The notes beneath the pieces are model-generated. The model saw nothing but the letters and a program-made list of their open reading frames with translations, was not told the DNA's origin and searched no databases. Both the position numbers and the translations under genes were made by a program. Below, piece by piece: positions 1-8,990 of a DNA stretch of 46,767 nt. The stretch's first letter is position 1. Every line of letters begins with the position of its first letter. The stretch is from Methanobacteriota archaeon (GTDB lineage Archaea > Halobacteriota > Bog-38 > Methanoflorentales > Methanoflorentaceae), in assembly GCA_028679495.1 (NCBI GenBank), contig JAJRBK010000098.1, forward strand, positions 1 through 46,767, read 5' to 3'.

Positions 1-83
1 CAACCTTTTTGACAGTGTTCGTGCGGGAGCCGAGGCGATCCTACGAAGGCCTCGTCGAACCGAGCTTTTACCACGTTAACCAC
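1..83 (-). CDS. Possible partial CDS running off the left edge
   Basis: An open frame on the minus strand begins at a GTG (83-81) that overlaps the end of the pantoate kinase gene and stays open to the window edge, reading MVNVVKARFDEAFVGS and onward. The end-to-start overlap matches the translational coupling of the two upstream genes, which supports a third gene of the same operon. The 27 visible residues match no family I recognise, so no function is given. It could also be non-coding sequence that happens to be open. Confidence 0.3.
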   Translation of the reverse strand, partial: MVNVVKARFDEAFVGSPRLPHEHCQKG

Positions 84-918
84 GCATTTTTGACGATATT
101 TCGCGGCTCGTAGAGCCAACAAAGTGAGCGCCACAGTGGCAAATTGTTGTCGTCATCACATTATTAAACTCGTCGAGTGCGCCACATGGATCAATAGCAA
201 AAACTGCGTCTCCAAGCATTGCCATCGATGCGAACCCTCCTGTGGCTTCGACGGCCTCGACGGCGTCGCGAGCTTTTTCGCTTATAACGCCAGACTTATA
301 AGCAAATTCTTTTGATAACGCCATAAATGTTTCAAACGTCGGTTTTTTATCAAGACTTTTAAGCGCCCAGGCGCCTTGCGTATTGATTGTACGCATAATC
401 TCTTGGTCTCTAATGATCTGAGCGGTCGAGATCTCACCGAAGACAGCAAGAGAGATCTTAGCAGGAGGTGCGGGGATACGGTCTATTCCTTTTTGACGTC
501 GGATGACTACGCCCCCGACAGCTTGTGCAACGACATCTCCGACGCCTGTTTTGTGCACAATTTCAGCGTGCTGAGCAACGTCACGAAGAGCGTTCAAGCT
601 ATAATCAAGCTTAAGGGATCCACTCACTGCGAGGGCTGTACTAAAGGCACCGGCGCCGCTCGTCCCAAACCCGCAGCTTGTCGGAAGGGACAAGGAGGTA
701 TAGACATCCATCGATTCATTAGTGAGCAACCCGACAACCGTCGCAGTTGTTGGAGCGGTTGATGACAGTCCGTTTATAAACACTGACCCGCTTCCTTCAG
801 TCGCCTCAGTTGTTGCTCCAACAGAAAGCACGATGCCGCACCCTTCAGATGATATAGTGTGGCCTTTGCCGCGGAGCGCAAAGAATCCAGTAACATGGCA
901 TGGGCAAAAAGCTTTCAT
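76..918 (-). CDS. Pantoate kinase (archaeal CoA biosynthesis)
   Basis: GHMP-superfamily kinase that phosphorylates pantoate to 4-phosphopantoate, the archaeal first half of the route that replaces bacterial PanC/PanK. The N-terminus MKAFCPCHVTGFF and the glycine-rich ATP loop PTSCGFGTSGAGA (about residues 79-91) are typical of archaeal pantoate kinase, as is the length of 280 residues. The start codon overlaps the stop of the upstream coaBC by 4 bases (ATGA), so the two are translationally coupled and both act in CoA synthesis. Phosphopantothenate synthetase, the intermediate step, is not in the window. Another GHMP kinase is possible, but the coaBC pairing makes this assignment firm. Confidence 0.88.
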   Translation of the reverse strand: MKAFCPCHVTGFFALRGKGHTISSEGCGIVLSVGATTEATEGSGSVFINGLSSTAPTTATVVGLLTNESMDVYTSLSLPTSCGFGTSGAGAFSTALAVSGSLKLDYSLNALRDVAQHAEIVHKTGVGDVVAQAVGGVVIRRQKGIDRIPAPPAKISLAVFGEISTAQIIRDQEIMRTINTQGAWALKSLDKKPTFETFMALSKEFAYKSGVISEKARDAVEAVEATGGFASMAMLGDAVFAIDPCGALDEFNNVMTTTICHCGAHFVGSTSREISSKMRG

Positions 919-2084
919 GTAGTCTGCAACCGTGCAACGAGGGCATCTATTACCTTCGTTGCAAGAAATGACTTATGGCCGTAGTATCGCTCCACACCCG
1001 ATCCGACGATATAGATTTCGTTATCTTCAGTCCCCATGCCTCCGTGAGTCACGTCATTTGCGACGACTAGATCGACGGGGATTGATCGCGCACATTTAAT
1101 CAATTCGCTAGGATCGATGTGCGTCTCGGCCTTAAAGCACACGATAAACAACCTAGGATACTGCGCTCTCACGAGATCTGTAAGCTTGGGAACGTGCTTG
1201 AGCTTGAGGTGTAACGCTTGTCCCGATTTAATCTTTTCCTTGTGCCGATCAACGGTATAGTCTGATAGCGCTGCGGTGTTGATAAAGATATCATACCCCT
1301 TCTTGAGTTCTTCGAGCACGGCGTCAATCATCTGAGCGGCACTTTCTACATGTACCTGACTGACCAAATACGCATTATCGTTGTGCACGATTGTGACGTC
1401 GGCGCGCCGTCTAAAAGCCTCATACGCGATGGCTTTACCGGTTCGGCCGGAACTTCGCGACGTTAGAATGCGGATCGGATCTAGTGATTCAGCGGTCGGC
1501 CCACTTGTGACAAGAACCCTCTTTCCTTCTAAATCGCCTTTCGAAAGGACTCGTTCAACAGTGAGCACGATTTCTTCTTCGCTAGCAAGCTTCGCCCGCT
1601 GTTCCGCGATGCGTGGCTCAACGAAGGTGACTTGTGAGCGCAACGTATTGATGTTCTGTTTGACTGAATCGTGGGAAAGCATCGATTCATGCATCGCAGG
1701 AACGATAATCACAGGCTTGCCCGAACCGAGTGCAGTCATGGCGTAGGTCGTAACCGTAGTGTCATCTATGCCGTTCGCAATCTTGCCGATCGTATTTGCA
1801 GTACACGGAGCTATCAACAGGAGATCGGCAGACCCCTCAGTTCCAAGAAGTGCTACGTGTTCTACCATTCCAGTTAGCCCGGTGACCACTTGGTTATGTG
1901 CGGCATATTGAACTGCGTACGGATGAATAATTTTACACGCTGATGGGCTCATCGTCGCGTGTACGTTTGCGCCTTTGCGTTTTAGTTGCCGGATCAGTTT
2001 GATAGTTTCGACCGCCGCTATGCTGCCCGTGATCCCGATGACAACCGTTTTGCCCTCTAACGTTTTCATCCAGCTGCTACCCAT
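915..2084 (-). CDS. coaBC: Bifunctional phosphopantothenoylcysteine decarboxylase / phosphopantothenate-cysteine ligase
   Basis: Cytosolic CoA-biosynthesis fusion (Dfp family). The N-terminal flavoprotein decarboxylase half (about residues 7-175) shows the ITGSIAAVE flavin region, a conserved His in EHVALL (about 76), APCTANTIGKIANGIDD (about 92-108) and the substrate-clamp motif PAMHESM (about 129-135). The C-terminal ligase half begins near residue 185 with VLVTSGPTAESLDPIR and the SSGRTG loop. At 389 residues the length is normal. A second in-frame ATG five codons in (2069) precedes the conserved MKTLEGKTVV, and either could be the start. It is the first gene of the CoA operon, divergent from argH. 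Confidence 0.93.
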   Translation of the reverse strand: MGSSWMKTLEGKTVVIGITGSIAAVETIKLIRQLKRKGANVHATMSPSACKIIHPYAVQYAAHNQVVTGLTGMVEHVALLGTEGSADLLLIAPCTANTIGKIANGIDDTTVTTYAMTALGSGKPVIIVPAMHESMLSHDSVKQNINTLRSQVTFVEPRIAEQRAKLASEEEIVLTVERVLSKGDLEGKRVLVTSGPTAESLDPIRILTSRSSGRTGKAIAYEAFRRRADVTIVHNDNAYLVSQVHVESAAQMIDAVLEELKKGYDIFINTAALSDYTVDRHKEKIKSGQALHLKLKHVPKLTDLVRAQYPRLFIVCFKAETHIDPSELIKCARSIPVDLVVANDVTHGGMGTEDNEIYIVGSGVERYYGHKSFLATKVIDALVARLQTT

Positions 2085-2222
2085 TCTTTTAAGCTTATTT
2101 CATCTCAATTCAGACATTAAACTTTTGCTAACTGTAATCACAGACGTGATGCAGATTGCGAGCTTTCCCCGCAAAAGTACCGCTCGATAATCGCGACAGA
2201 CGTAGCGCCCTGTGCCGTTTAG

Positions 2223-3731
2223 ATGATAGGAGCGAAATTAATAATAACCGTCGATTCATCATTGGGTCTAATGACACATGATATCATACGAAGAGGTCGC
2301 CTCTCCGCACTCGATGACCTCGCTGCACGCTTTATCTCCTCCCGCGCGACTGATGAATGGCTCTTCCGCTATGATATTCTCGTTGATATAGCACATGTCA
2401 CGATGCTAAAGCAGCAAAGCATCATAACGCAAACTAGGCACGAGACGTTGGTAGCAGCGCTCGGTCTTATTTATATGCGAGGTTATAGCGCGCTTCCACG
2501 TAAGGCCGATGATGTACACGTTGCCATAGAAACCGCTTTGATAGACGACGTCGGAAGTGAACACGGAGGGTGGTTACACGTGGGCAGGTCAAGAAATGAC
2601 GAGGTCGTCACGTGTATTCGCATGGCGCTCCGAGATGAACTTGTCCTTTTAAGCCTCGATATTCTGACATTACAGGAGGTACTGCTCGATCTCGCTGAAG
2701 AAAACGTCGACACGATAATGCCTGGCTTCACGCATCTCCAACATGCGCAGGCTACGACGCTTGGACATCATCTTTTAGGATACTACGATGCACTTGAAAG
2801 AGATTGCTCGCGCGTAACCGATTGTTTTTGGAGAACGAATAAATGTCCCCTCGGCGCAGCGGCGTTTGCCTCAACGGGGTTCCCGCTCGATCGTGACCTT
2901 ACGGCGGCGGCCCTCGGCTTTGATGGACTTATAGAACACTCGATGGATGCAGTAAGCTCTCGTGATTTTGCCGTTGACGCGCTCGGCGCAAGTTCAAGCT
3001 TGATGTTGACGCTCAGTCGGCTGGCAGAGGAACTCATCTTGTGGAGCTCTACCGAATTTGGCTACGTTGAACTTGACGATACGTTTACCTCGACGAGCTC
3101 GATCATGCCTCAGAAGAAAAATCCTGATACTCTTGAGATGATGCGCGCTAGGTCAGGCTCTGTCATCGGATCACTCGTCGCTGTGCTGTCAATTTTAAAG
3201 GCGCTACCATACAGCTATAACCTTGATTTACAGGAAGTGACTCCTCACCTTCGTCAGGGAATGCGGAACTCTACTGAGTCTGCTCGGATCGCCATCGGAA
3301 TAATGCGAACTGTGACGATTAATAAAGAGAGACTTGCTGACATGAGCACACGAGGATTCACCGCAGCGACAGAGCTAGCTGATACGATCGTTCGTGTCAC
3401 GCACGTTCCTTTCCGTACAGCCCATAATCTTGTCGGAGCGCTCGCCCGCTCAGGAGATCACAATCTGTCAGCGATCGATGATATCGCTATCAAGCAGGTC
3501 GGACAGTCTTTATCATCGCTCGGGTTGAGCCAAAAGGACGTCAACGATGCTTTAGACGTCCATAAGAACGTTGAAAAAAGGAGCGTCAAGGGCGGCCCTG
3601 CAATGCAAGAAGTGCAAAGGATGATAAAGTCACGTCGTCAGCAACTGCAGCACAAGCGAAGGAACGTGCGAAAGCAGAAAAAAGCACTCGAAAAAGCAGA
3701 AATGGACCTTCTCCGTATATCTGGTGTTTAA
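2223..3731 (+). CDS. argH: Argininosuccinate lyase
   Basis: Last step of arginine synthesis: argininosuccinate to arginine plus fumarate, a homotetrameric fumarase/aspartase-superfamily enzyme. It shows HVGRSRNDEV (about residues 118-127), GFTHLQHAQ and the superfamily signature SSIMPQKKNPD (about 292-302). At 502 residues it is slightly long: the N-terminus has about 16 extra residues before MTHDIIRRGRL (ATG at 2271), which may be the true start, and the C-terminus carries a lysine-rich helical tail. The gene is immediately followed by gatD with no intergenic gap, suggesting co-transcription. Confidence 0.93.
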   Translation: MIGAKLIITVDSSLGLMTHDIIRRGRLSALDDLAARFISSRATDEWLFRYDILVDIAHVTMLKQQSIITQTRHETLVAALGLIYMRGYSALPRKADDVHVAIETALIDDVGSEHGGWLHVGRSRNDEVVTCIRMALRDELVLLSLDILTLQEVLLDLAEENVDTIMPGFTHLQHAQATTLGHHLLGYYDALERDCSRVTDCFWRTNKCPLGAAAFASTGFPLDRDLTAAALGFDGLIEHSMDAVSSRDFAVDALGASSSLMLTLSRLAEELILWSSTEFGYVELDDTFTSTSSIMPQKKNPDTLEMMRARSGSVIGSLVAVLSILKALPYSYNLDLQEVTPHLRQGMRNSTESARIAIGIMRTVTINKERLADMSTRGFTAATELADTIVRVTHVPFRTAHNLVGALARSGDHNLSAIDDIAIKQVGQSLSSLGLSQKDVNDALDVHKNVEKRSVKGGPAMQEVQRMIKSRRQQLQHKRRNVRKQKKALEKAEMDLLRISGV

Positions 3732-3732
3732 A

Positions 3733-4998
3733 ATGGCTGTTGTAGAGAGCGGAGATCGTGTACAAGTAACGCAGAACAACAGGGAATTTATAGGCGTTTT
3801 GATGCCAAGCACGACTGATTTCATCGTTATCAAGCTTGCAAGTGGGTACAACGTTGGGTTTAACCCAGATACCGCTCAAGTCACCCTTGTAGAAAAAGCT
3901 GTGCCGATCTCTCAAGAGAAGGCACCACAGCATATCAAGCCAGATCTCCCTCGAGTGAGTATCGTTTCGACAGGTGGTACGATCGCGAGCAAAATTGATT
4001 ATCGTACAGGGGCAGTCACAAGCCAATTTGATGCTGACGATATCATAGATGCGATCCCCGAGTTGACTGAAATAGCTAACATTGACGGAACGCTCCTGTT
4101 TAACGTTTTGAGTGAAAATATCAACCCAAGTTTATGGTCTGAGCTTGCTCGCTGCGTGTATGATCAAATCCGGTTGGGCGCTGACGGCGTTATCGTGACC
4201 CACGGCACCGACACAATGGCATATAGTGCAGCAGCTTTAGCGTTTATGCTTACCACGCCAGTACCTGTCGTATTTGTCGGCTCACAGCGATCAGCGGATC
4301 GTCCAAGCAGCGACAACGTCATTAACGCGGTCTGTGCTGCTATAACAGCAACAAGCGACCTTGCGGGCGTCAACGAGGTCATGCATGAAAATGAGTCCGA
4401 TGACACATGCTTAGTTCATAGAGCTACGCGAACAAAGAAGATGCATACAAGCAGACGTGATGCCTTTCGCTCGATTAACGCGATGCCAGTAGCACGCGTG
4501 CACTATGCTGCTCGCTCGCTTGAACCTTTAAGCGACCATGCATTACGACGGTCGTGCGATTTGTCGATTAGCCCGCAAATAGATCCTCGGTGTGCCCTCG
4601 TTAAGTTCTACCCAGGTGCAAGACCTGAAATCATAGAATTCCTCCTATCACAGGGGTGCAGAGGTTTGGTAATTGAAGGTACCGGTTTGGGTCACGTCTC
4701 CAAGGAATGGATTCCCCACCTGCAAAAAGCAACTAAGCACGTTCCCGTTATTATGACGTCTCAATGTATCAACGGAAGCGTATGCGATCGGGTGTATGAC
4801 ACAGGGCGCGACCTCTTGCGTGCAGGCGTTATCGAAGCATATGACATGCTGAGCGAGACGGCCCTTGTAAAACTTATGTGGGCGCTTGGCCAGACGTCAG
4901 ACCTTGATGAAGTTCAGTCCTTAGTCACCAGTGATGTTGCCGGCGAGGTTTCAATCGATCAGAGTAGAACACAGCTGACGTTTGGAGGGTCGCTATGA
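3733..4998 (+). CDS. gatD: Glutamyl-tRNA(Gln) amidotransferase subunit D
   Basis: Asparaginase-like subunit of the archaea-specific GatDE complex, which releases ammonia from a donor amide for conversion of Glu-tRNA(Gln) to Gln-tRNA(Gln). A small N-terminal beta domain (GDRVQVTQNNREF) is followed by an L-asparaginase domain with STGGTIASK near residue 79 and THGTDTM near 155, the two nucleophile/support threonine motifs. I chose ATG 3733; an in-frame GTG at 3724 overlaps the argH stop and would add three residues. The stop overlaps the gatE start (ATGA). Confidence 0.93.
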   Translation: MAVVESGDRVQVTQNNREFIGVLMPSTTDFIVIKLASGYNVGFNPDTAQVTLVEKAVPISQEKAPQHIKPDLPRVSIVSTGGTIASKIDYRTGAVTSQFDADDIIDAIPELTEIANIDGTLLFNVLSENINPSLWSELARCVYDQIRLGADGVIVTHGTDTMAYSAAALAFMLTTPVPVVFVGSQRSADRPSSDNVINAVCAAITATSDLAGVNEVMHENESDDTCLVHRATRTKKMHTSRRDAFRSINAMPVARVHYAARSLEPLSDHALRRSCDLSISPQIDPRCALVKFYPGARPEIIEFLLSQGCRGLVIEGTGLGHVSKEWIPHLQKATKHVPVIMTSQCINGSVCDRVYDTGRDLLRAGVIEAYDMLSETALVKLMWALGQTSDLDEVQSLVTSDVAGEVSIDQSRTQLTFGGSL

Positions 4999-6893
4999 AG
5001 GAACATGAGTATCAGAAAATTGGACTGAAAGCTGGTTTAGAGATCCACCAGCAGCTTAACACGAAGACAAAGCTATTTTGCAGCAGCACAACAGAGCTGC
5101 GCGATACAAAGAACGCTTTATATGATTTTCACCGATACTTGCGGCCTTCCAAGAGTGAAATGGGAGAAATCGACCCGGCGGCACTGGAAGAGGGTGCAGG
5201 AACTCGTCGCTTCACCTATAAAGCTTACTCGAACACGTGCTTGGTTGAAAACGACGACGAGCCGCCTATGGAGCTCAATCTCGAGGCGCTCAAAATTGCT
5301 CTGCAAATAGCGCTTCTTCTTCACATGCAAACATTCGACGAGATACATACAATGAGAAAACTGGTAATAGACGGGTCTACCACGAGCGGGTTTCAGCGGA
5401 CAGCGCTACTTGCCTCCGACGGGCATGTATCGCTCAGCAATGCGACCGTACGAGTCGATACGCTATCAATCGAAGAGGAAGCAGCGCAGATCGTTACTAA
5501 AGATGTTTATTCACTTGATCGACTTGGCATCCCTTTGGTGGAGATAGGAACAGCACCAGATATCACCTCGCCAAAGATGGCAAAGGAACTCGCACTCACT
5601 ATCGGCACGATTTTACGCGCATGTAACGTAAAGCGGGGGATAGGAACAATCCGCCAAGATATCAACATTTCAATCTCTGGAGGCGCACGCGTAGAAATAA
5701 AGGGTGTCCAAGCATTAGAACTCATTGAAGAAATAGTCCGACTTGAGGTTGTCCGACAGATGAATCTCCTTAAAGTGAAAGAGGAGCTACAACACCGACA
5801 GGCGGATGTGGGAAGACCAATGGAGGTTACCTCCTTATTCAGCCGCACGAACTCTAAGATCCTCCAGAAGCAGCATGTGTGGGGTGTATTACTTCACGGC
5901 TTTGCCGGATTACTCGGTCGTGAAATCCAGCCTGGACGTCGCCTCGGCTCTGAGCTCGCTGACCGTGCGAAAAAGAGAGGTGTTGCAGGAATCTTTCACA
6001 CTGACGAGCTGCCACAATATGGAATCTCCCAGCATGAAGTCGATGAGCTAATAACATTCTTAGGTGCGGGCACAGACGACGCTGCAGTCATCGTCGCTCA
6101 CGACCACGCGAAAACTTGCTTAGAAGCCTTGTATGCCGTGATAGAACGCGCACGAGAAGCGGCGATAGGCGTGCCTGAAGAAACGCGACGCGCACTACAA
6201 AACGGCTGTTCTGAGTATATGAGACCTCTGCCTGGAGCTGCTCGCATGTATCCTGAAACCGATGTCTCTCCTATCGTCGTGGCGAAACAGCTCATTGCCA
6301 CGCTTGAGCAGCATCTTCCTGAGCAACTCAACGATAAGACGCGCAGGTACAAAAGTGATTATTTATTAAACGATGAGCTGGCGCGGCGGATCGCTTGGTC
6401 AGAGAATAGTGAGCTCTTTGAAGACATCATGGCGCTCTGGCGCTCATATGAGGGTTCAATCTCAAAAGATCAAGGAAAAGACATTGCAACTCTAGCAGCC
6501 AAAACACTCGAAGGAACGTTTGCTGAACTCAAGAGAGATCATGTGCCGATAGAACGCTTGATGCGTGAGCACATCCTGGATGTCTTTCGACTTGTTATCA
6601 CGAAGTCGATCTCGAAAGAGGGGATACCGGCTGTCCTTCGCGAGCTTGCTCAGTGTCCCACGAAGACTGCGAGTGAAGCGGCAGAGGAGCTCGGATTTGT
6701 AATGCTTAGCGCAGATGAACTCGAAAAGATAATCGATGACGTCGTGCGTTCACGCCTTGACTTCGTGAAGGCAAAAGGCAGCGCAGCGGTGGGACCCCTC
6801 ATGGGACTAGTGATGAAGCAAGCGAGAGGCAAAGCGGACGGCAGACTGGTAAATGAGATGCTGCAGGCCCGGATCCTCTCTATGCTTGAGTAA
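4995..6893 (+). CDS. gatE: Glutamyl-tRNA(Gln) amidotransferase subunit E
   Basis: tRNA-binding, kinase/transamidase subunit of GatDE. The N-terminal GatB-like catalytic region starts with GLKAGLEIHQQL and includes the conserved segments around YDFHRYLRPSKSEMGEID and IRQDINISI. The central insertion resembling the AspRS GAD domain, which distinguishes GatE from GatB, lies at about residues 280-400, and a C-terminal YqeY-like tail at about 560-632. At 632 residues it is full length. Four-base overlap with gatD indicates coupled translation. An archaeon with GatDE normally lacks glutaminyl-tRNA synthetase. Confidence 0.95.
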   Translation: MKEHEYQKIGLKAGLEIHQQLNTKTKLFCSSTTELRDTKNALYDFHRYLRPSKSEMGEIDPAALEEGAGTRRFTYKAYSNTCLVENDDEPPMELNLEALKIALQIALLLHMQTFDEIHTMRKLVIDGSTTSGFQRTALLASDGHVSLSNATVRVDTLSIEEEAAQIVTKDVYSLDRLGIPLVEIGTAPDITSPKMAKELALTIGTILRACNVKRGIGTIRQDINISISGGARVEIKGVQALELIEEIVRLEVVRQMNLLKVKEELQHRQADVGRPMEVTSLFSRTNSKILQKQHVWGVLLHGFAGLLGREIQPGRRLGSELADRAKKRGVAGIFHTDELPQYGISQHEVDELITFLGAGTDDAAVIVAHDHAKTCLEALYAVIERAREAAIGVPEETRRALQNGCSEYMRPLPGAARMYPETDVSPIVVAKQLIATLEQHLPEQLNDKTRRYKSDYLLNDELARRIAWSENSELFEDIMALWRSYEGSISKDQGKDIATLAAKTLEGTFAELKRDHVPIERLMREHILDVFRLVITKSISKEGIPAVLRELAQCPTKTASEAAEELGFVMLSADELEKIIDDVVRSRLDFVKAKGSAAVGPLMGLVMKQARGKADGRLVNEMLQARILSMLE

Positions 6894-7989
6894 AGGTGAT
6901 TTTCTGTCAAGCAGGCAGTTGTTATATGAGCTTGTTCGCATAGCAAGCGTCAGTACGCATGAGCGAGAGATTAGTCTGTTCGTTGAAGAAAGACTCGAAG
7001 AGCTTCATATGGACGTCACGCGCTATGGCAATAACCTCGTCGCTGCGCTGGGTCGCGGACAGCCTACGTTGATGCTTTGCGGACACCTCGATACTGTGCC
7101 GCCCTATTTTCCCCCATCAATTCACGGGCGAAAGCTCTTTGGTCGAGGGGCAGCAGACGACAAAGGTGGTCTCGCCGCTATCATAGACGCGATAGCTCGC
7201 ACATCAAAAAGTAAGCTCAACGGAACGTTGATGGTTGCATTTGTGGTCGACGAAGAGCTGCAGAGCCGAGGAGCTAGAGAGGTGATCCCTCACATCGACG
7301 CGAGCTTTGGCGTGGTATGTGAGCCCACCAATCTCGCAATAATTAACGGTCACAAAGGACGTCTAACTTTGCGCGTTACAACCTTAGGGCGCTCTGCTCA
7401 CGCGAGTAGGCCTAAACTCGGGAAAAACGCAATTGTGGAGATGGCACATCTCCTGGCGCACCTCGAGGGTTTAAAACTGCCGAAACACCCTATTCTTGGC
7501 AGTGAGACCCTAACGGCAAGCAGCATTACCTCACACTCTGCTCCCAACGTTATCCCTGACCGATGCACAATTGGCATTGATTACCGGTACGTGCCGCCTA
7601 ACGATGCGTATAGTGTTCTTAAGGCGCTGCAATCACAATTGCCCGACGCATTGATAGAATTGGCAGATGATTCAGCGCATTTTTCGCGTCCGTTTTATCT
7701 TCCAGAGCACGCCATTATAGACTTACTCAAAGCGTCGGTGCAAGATTGCGGGCTCATTCCTGTCATTACAACAATGGACGCGAGCACTGATGCTGCACGG
7801 TTTAACGAAGCAGGGGTGCCTACCGTGGTGTTTGGCCCAGGCGGAATCGACCAAGCTCATACTCGCGATGAGTGGATTGATCTCGATGAGCTCGAATGTG
7901 CGGCCGCAGTGTTTTGTGACTTAATAAGGCGAGTTTTGATCGAAAAAGATGCCTCCACTGGGAAAAAACAAGACCAAGCGTTTTTATGA
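6853..7989 (+). CDS. M20 family metallo-amidohydrolase (ArgE/DapE-type deacylase)
   Basis: Zinc-dependent aminoacylase/carboxypeptidase family enzyme. Metal-ligand motifs are visible: GHLDTVPP, GRGAADDKGG, DEELQSRGA, VCEPTN, and the dimerisation-lid segment GRSAHASRPKLGKNA with its conserved His; the C-terminal HTRDEW region carries the last ligand His. Family members deacylate acetylornithine, acetyl-lysine or succinyl-diaminopimelate; proximity to argH favours an arginine or lysine role, but substrate cannot be read from sequence. Start uncertain: ATG 6853 overlaps gatE by 41 bases and gives 22 residues before the conserved region; TTG 6919 is an alternative that removes the overlap. Confidence 0.85.
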   Translation: MRCCRPGSSLCLSKGDFLSSRQLLYELVRIASVSTHEREISLFVEERLEELHMDVTRYGNNLVAALGRGQPTLMLCGHLDTVPPYFPPSIHGRKLFGRGAADDKGGLAAIIDAIARTSKSKLNGTLMVAFVVDEELQSRGAREVIPHIDASFGVVCEPTNLAIINGHKGRLTLRVTTLGRSAHASRPKLGKNAIVEMAHLLAHLEGLKLPKHPILGSETLTASSITSHSAPNVIPDRCTIGIDYRYVPPNDAYSVLKALQSQLPDALIELADDSAHFSRPFYLPEHAIIDLLKASVQDCGLIPVITTMDASTDAARFNEAGVPTVVFGPGGIDQAHTRDEWIDLDELECAAAVFCDLIRRVLIEKDASTGKKQDQAFL

Positions 7990-8081
7990 GATAACTCGCT
8001 TAGTGCAGTTGAGGTACTCTTCGAACCGTTTTTGCGCTTTTCAATTTAACCGAGTCCGAGCGATAACTTGGAATAGAAGCA

Positions 8082-8813
8082 ATGTCGGTAGAATCGATTT
8101 TCTTTCTGTTAGCAGCTTTTGTCGTGCTTTTGCTGCTCGTCGTCGGGTTTGAGACGGTCGGTTTTAAGTTACGGGAAGCGCTATTGATCTTTGTCGGTTC
8201 AACGCTGCTCTTTCTTATCTCATTTCCGTCGGTGCTTTTGTACTTTAGAGGCTCGGTTGGATTGGGCATCATAGATCTGCCTCTCGGAATCTTGGTGTTT
8301 AAGAATCTCGTGACGATAGGCCCCCACCAAGATCTAGCAATCGGATTTGACGTAGCGGGGTTTCTTATACCTTTTTTCGTGTCGGTAGCGATGATTGTTG
8401 ATAGGCGTAGTCCAGCGGTAGCAAGTCTGATCGGAGTCATTTGCATCGCATCCATATCCTATTTGAGCTCAGGTTACGTGGCAGGGCAAGGGGTGATCAT
8501 CCACAACATCTTTGTTATCGCAGGTGCGGCCGGCATCTTAGGAATAGTGCTCTCGCGCAGGCAGTGGTACCATGTGGGGCCTATTTCTTACGTTTCAGGC
8601 TCGCTCGGTGTGCTGTTCGGAGCTGATCTAGTCCGCATTTTGGATATCTTGAGTTATCAGCCGCGAGGCTTCGCGTTTGCATCGATCGGAGGAGCAGGAG
8701 TCTTTGATGCTATCTTCTTAGTTGGCGTCATAGCAGTGACGATTGACGTAATCTTCGTTGAAAACGTTAGGCTCATTCGCTGGATACAAAGACGCAGGAT
8801 ATGGGGACAATGA
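8082..8813 (+). CDS. DUF1614-like integral membrane protein
   Basis: A 243-residue hydrophobic protein with roughly seven or eight predicted transmembrane segments separated by short polar turns such as RRSPAV and SRRQWYH. The pattern of FKLREALLIFVGSTLL near the start, an inner DLPLGI turn and a late SLGVLFGADLVRIL segment resembles the DUF1614 family of archaeal and bacterial membrane proteins, function unknown. Assignment rests on recall of the family pattern only. It lies 92 bases after the amidohydrolase gene and may be co-transcribed. Confidence 0.65.
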   Translation: MSVESIFFLLAAFVVLLLLVVGFETVGFKLREALLIFVGSTLLFLISFPSVLLYFRGSVGLGIIDLPLGILVFKNLVTIGPHQDLAIGFDVAGFLIPFFVSVAMIVDRRSPAVASLIGVICIASISYLSSGYVAGQGVIIHNIFVIAGAAGILGIVLSRRQWYHVGPISYVSGSLGVLFGADLVRILDILSYQPRGFAFASIGGAGVFDAIFLVGVIAVTIDVIFVENVRLIRWIQRRRIWGQ

Positions 8814-8913
8814 TCTTCGTTCGGTTTTACGGTCTCAATAACTGAAATAGACCCAATCACTTATGCTCACCCTCTCATTCGCATTTTCTACACAGCCTTA
8901 TGCCCGAAGAAAT

Positions 8914-8923
8914 CGTTTTATAG
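8914..8923 (+). promoter_or_regulatory. TATA-like promoter for the leuA/cimA-type gene
   Basis: CGTTTTATAG lies about 70 bases upstream of the chosen ATG at 8991. Initiation about 25 bases downstream would leave a leader of about 45 bases that contains the inverted repeat at 8964-8979. Confidence 0.45.
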
Positions 8924-8963
8924 GGTGCTAGATAACAGTAGTCCAGGCAAAGCATGGATTTAT

Positions 8964-8979
8964 TGGAGTATTTTCTCCA
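8964..8979 (+). promoter_or_regulatory. Short inverted repeat in the leader of the isopropylmalate synthase-family gene
   Basis: TGGAG-N6-CTCCA is a perfect 5-bp inverted repeat with an AT-rich spacer, located 12 bases before the ATG at 8991, between the TATA-like box and the start codon. It could be a repressor site or an RNA hairpin hiding the ribosome binding site. No regulator is assigned. Confidence 0.3.
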
Positions 8980-8990
8980 TTAATGTGGAT

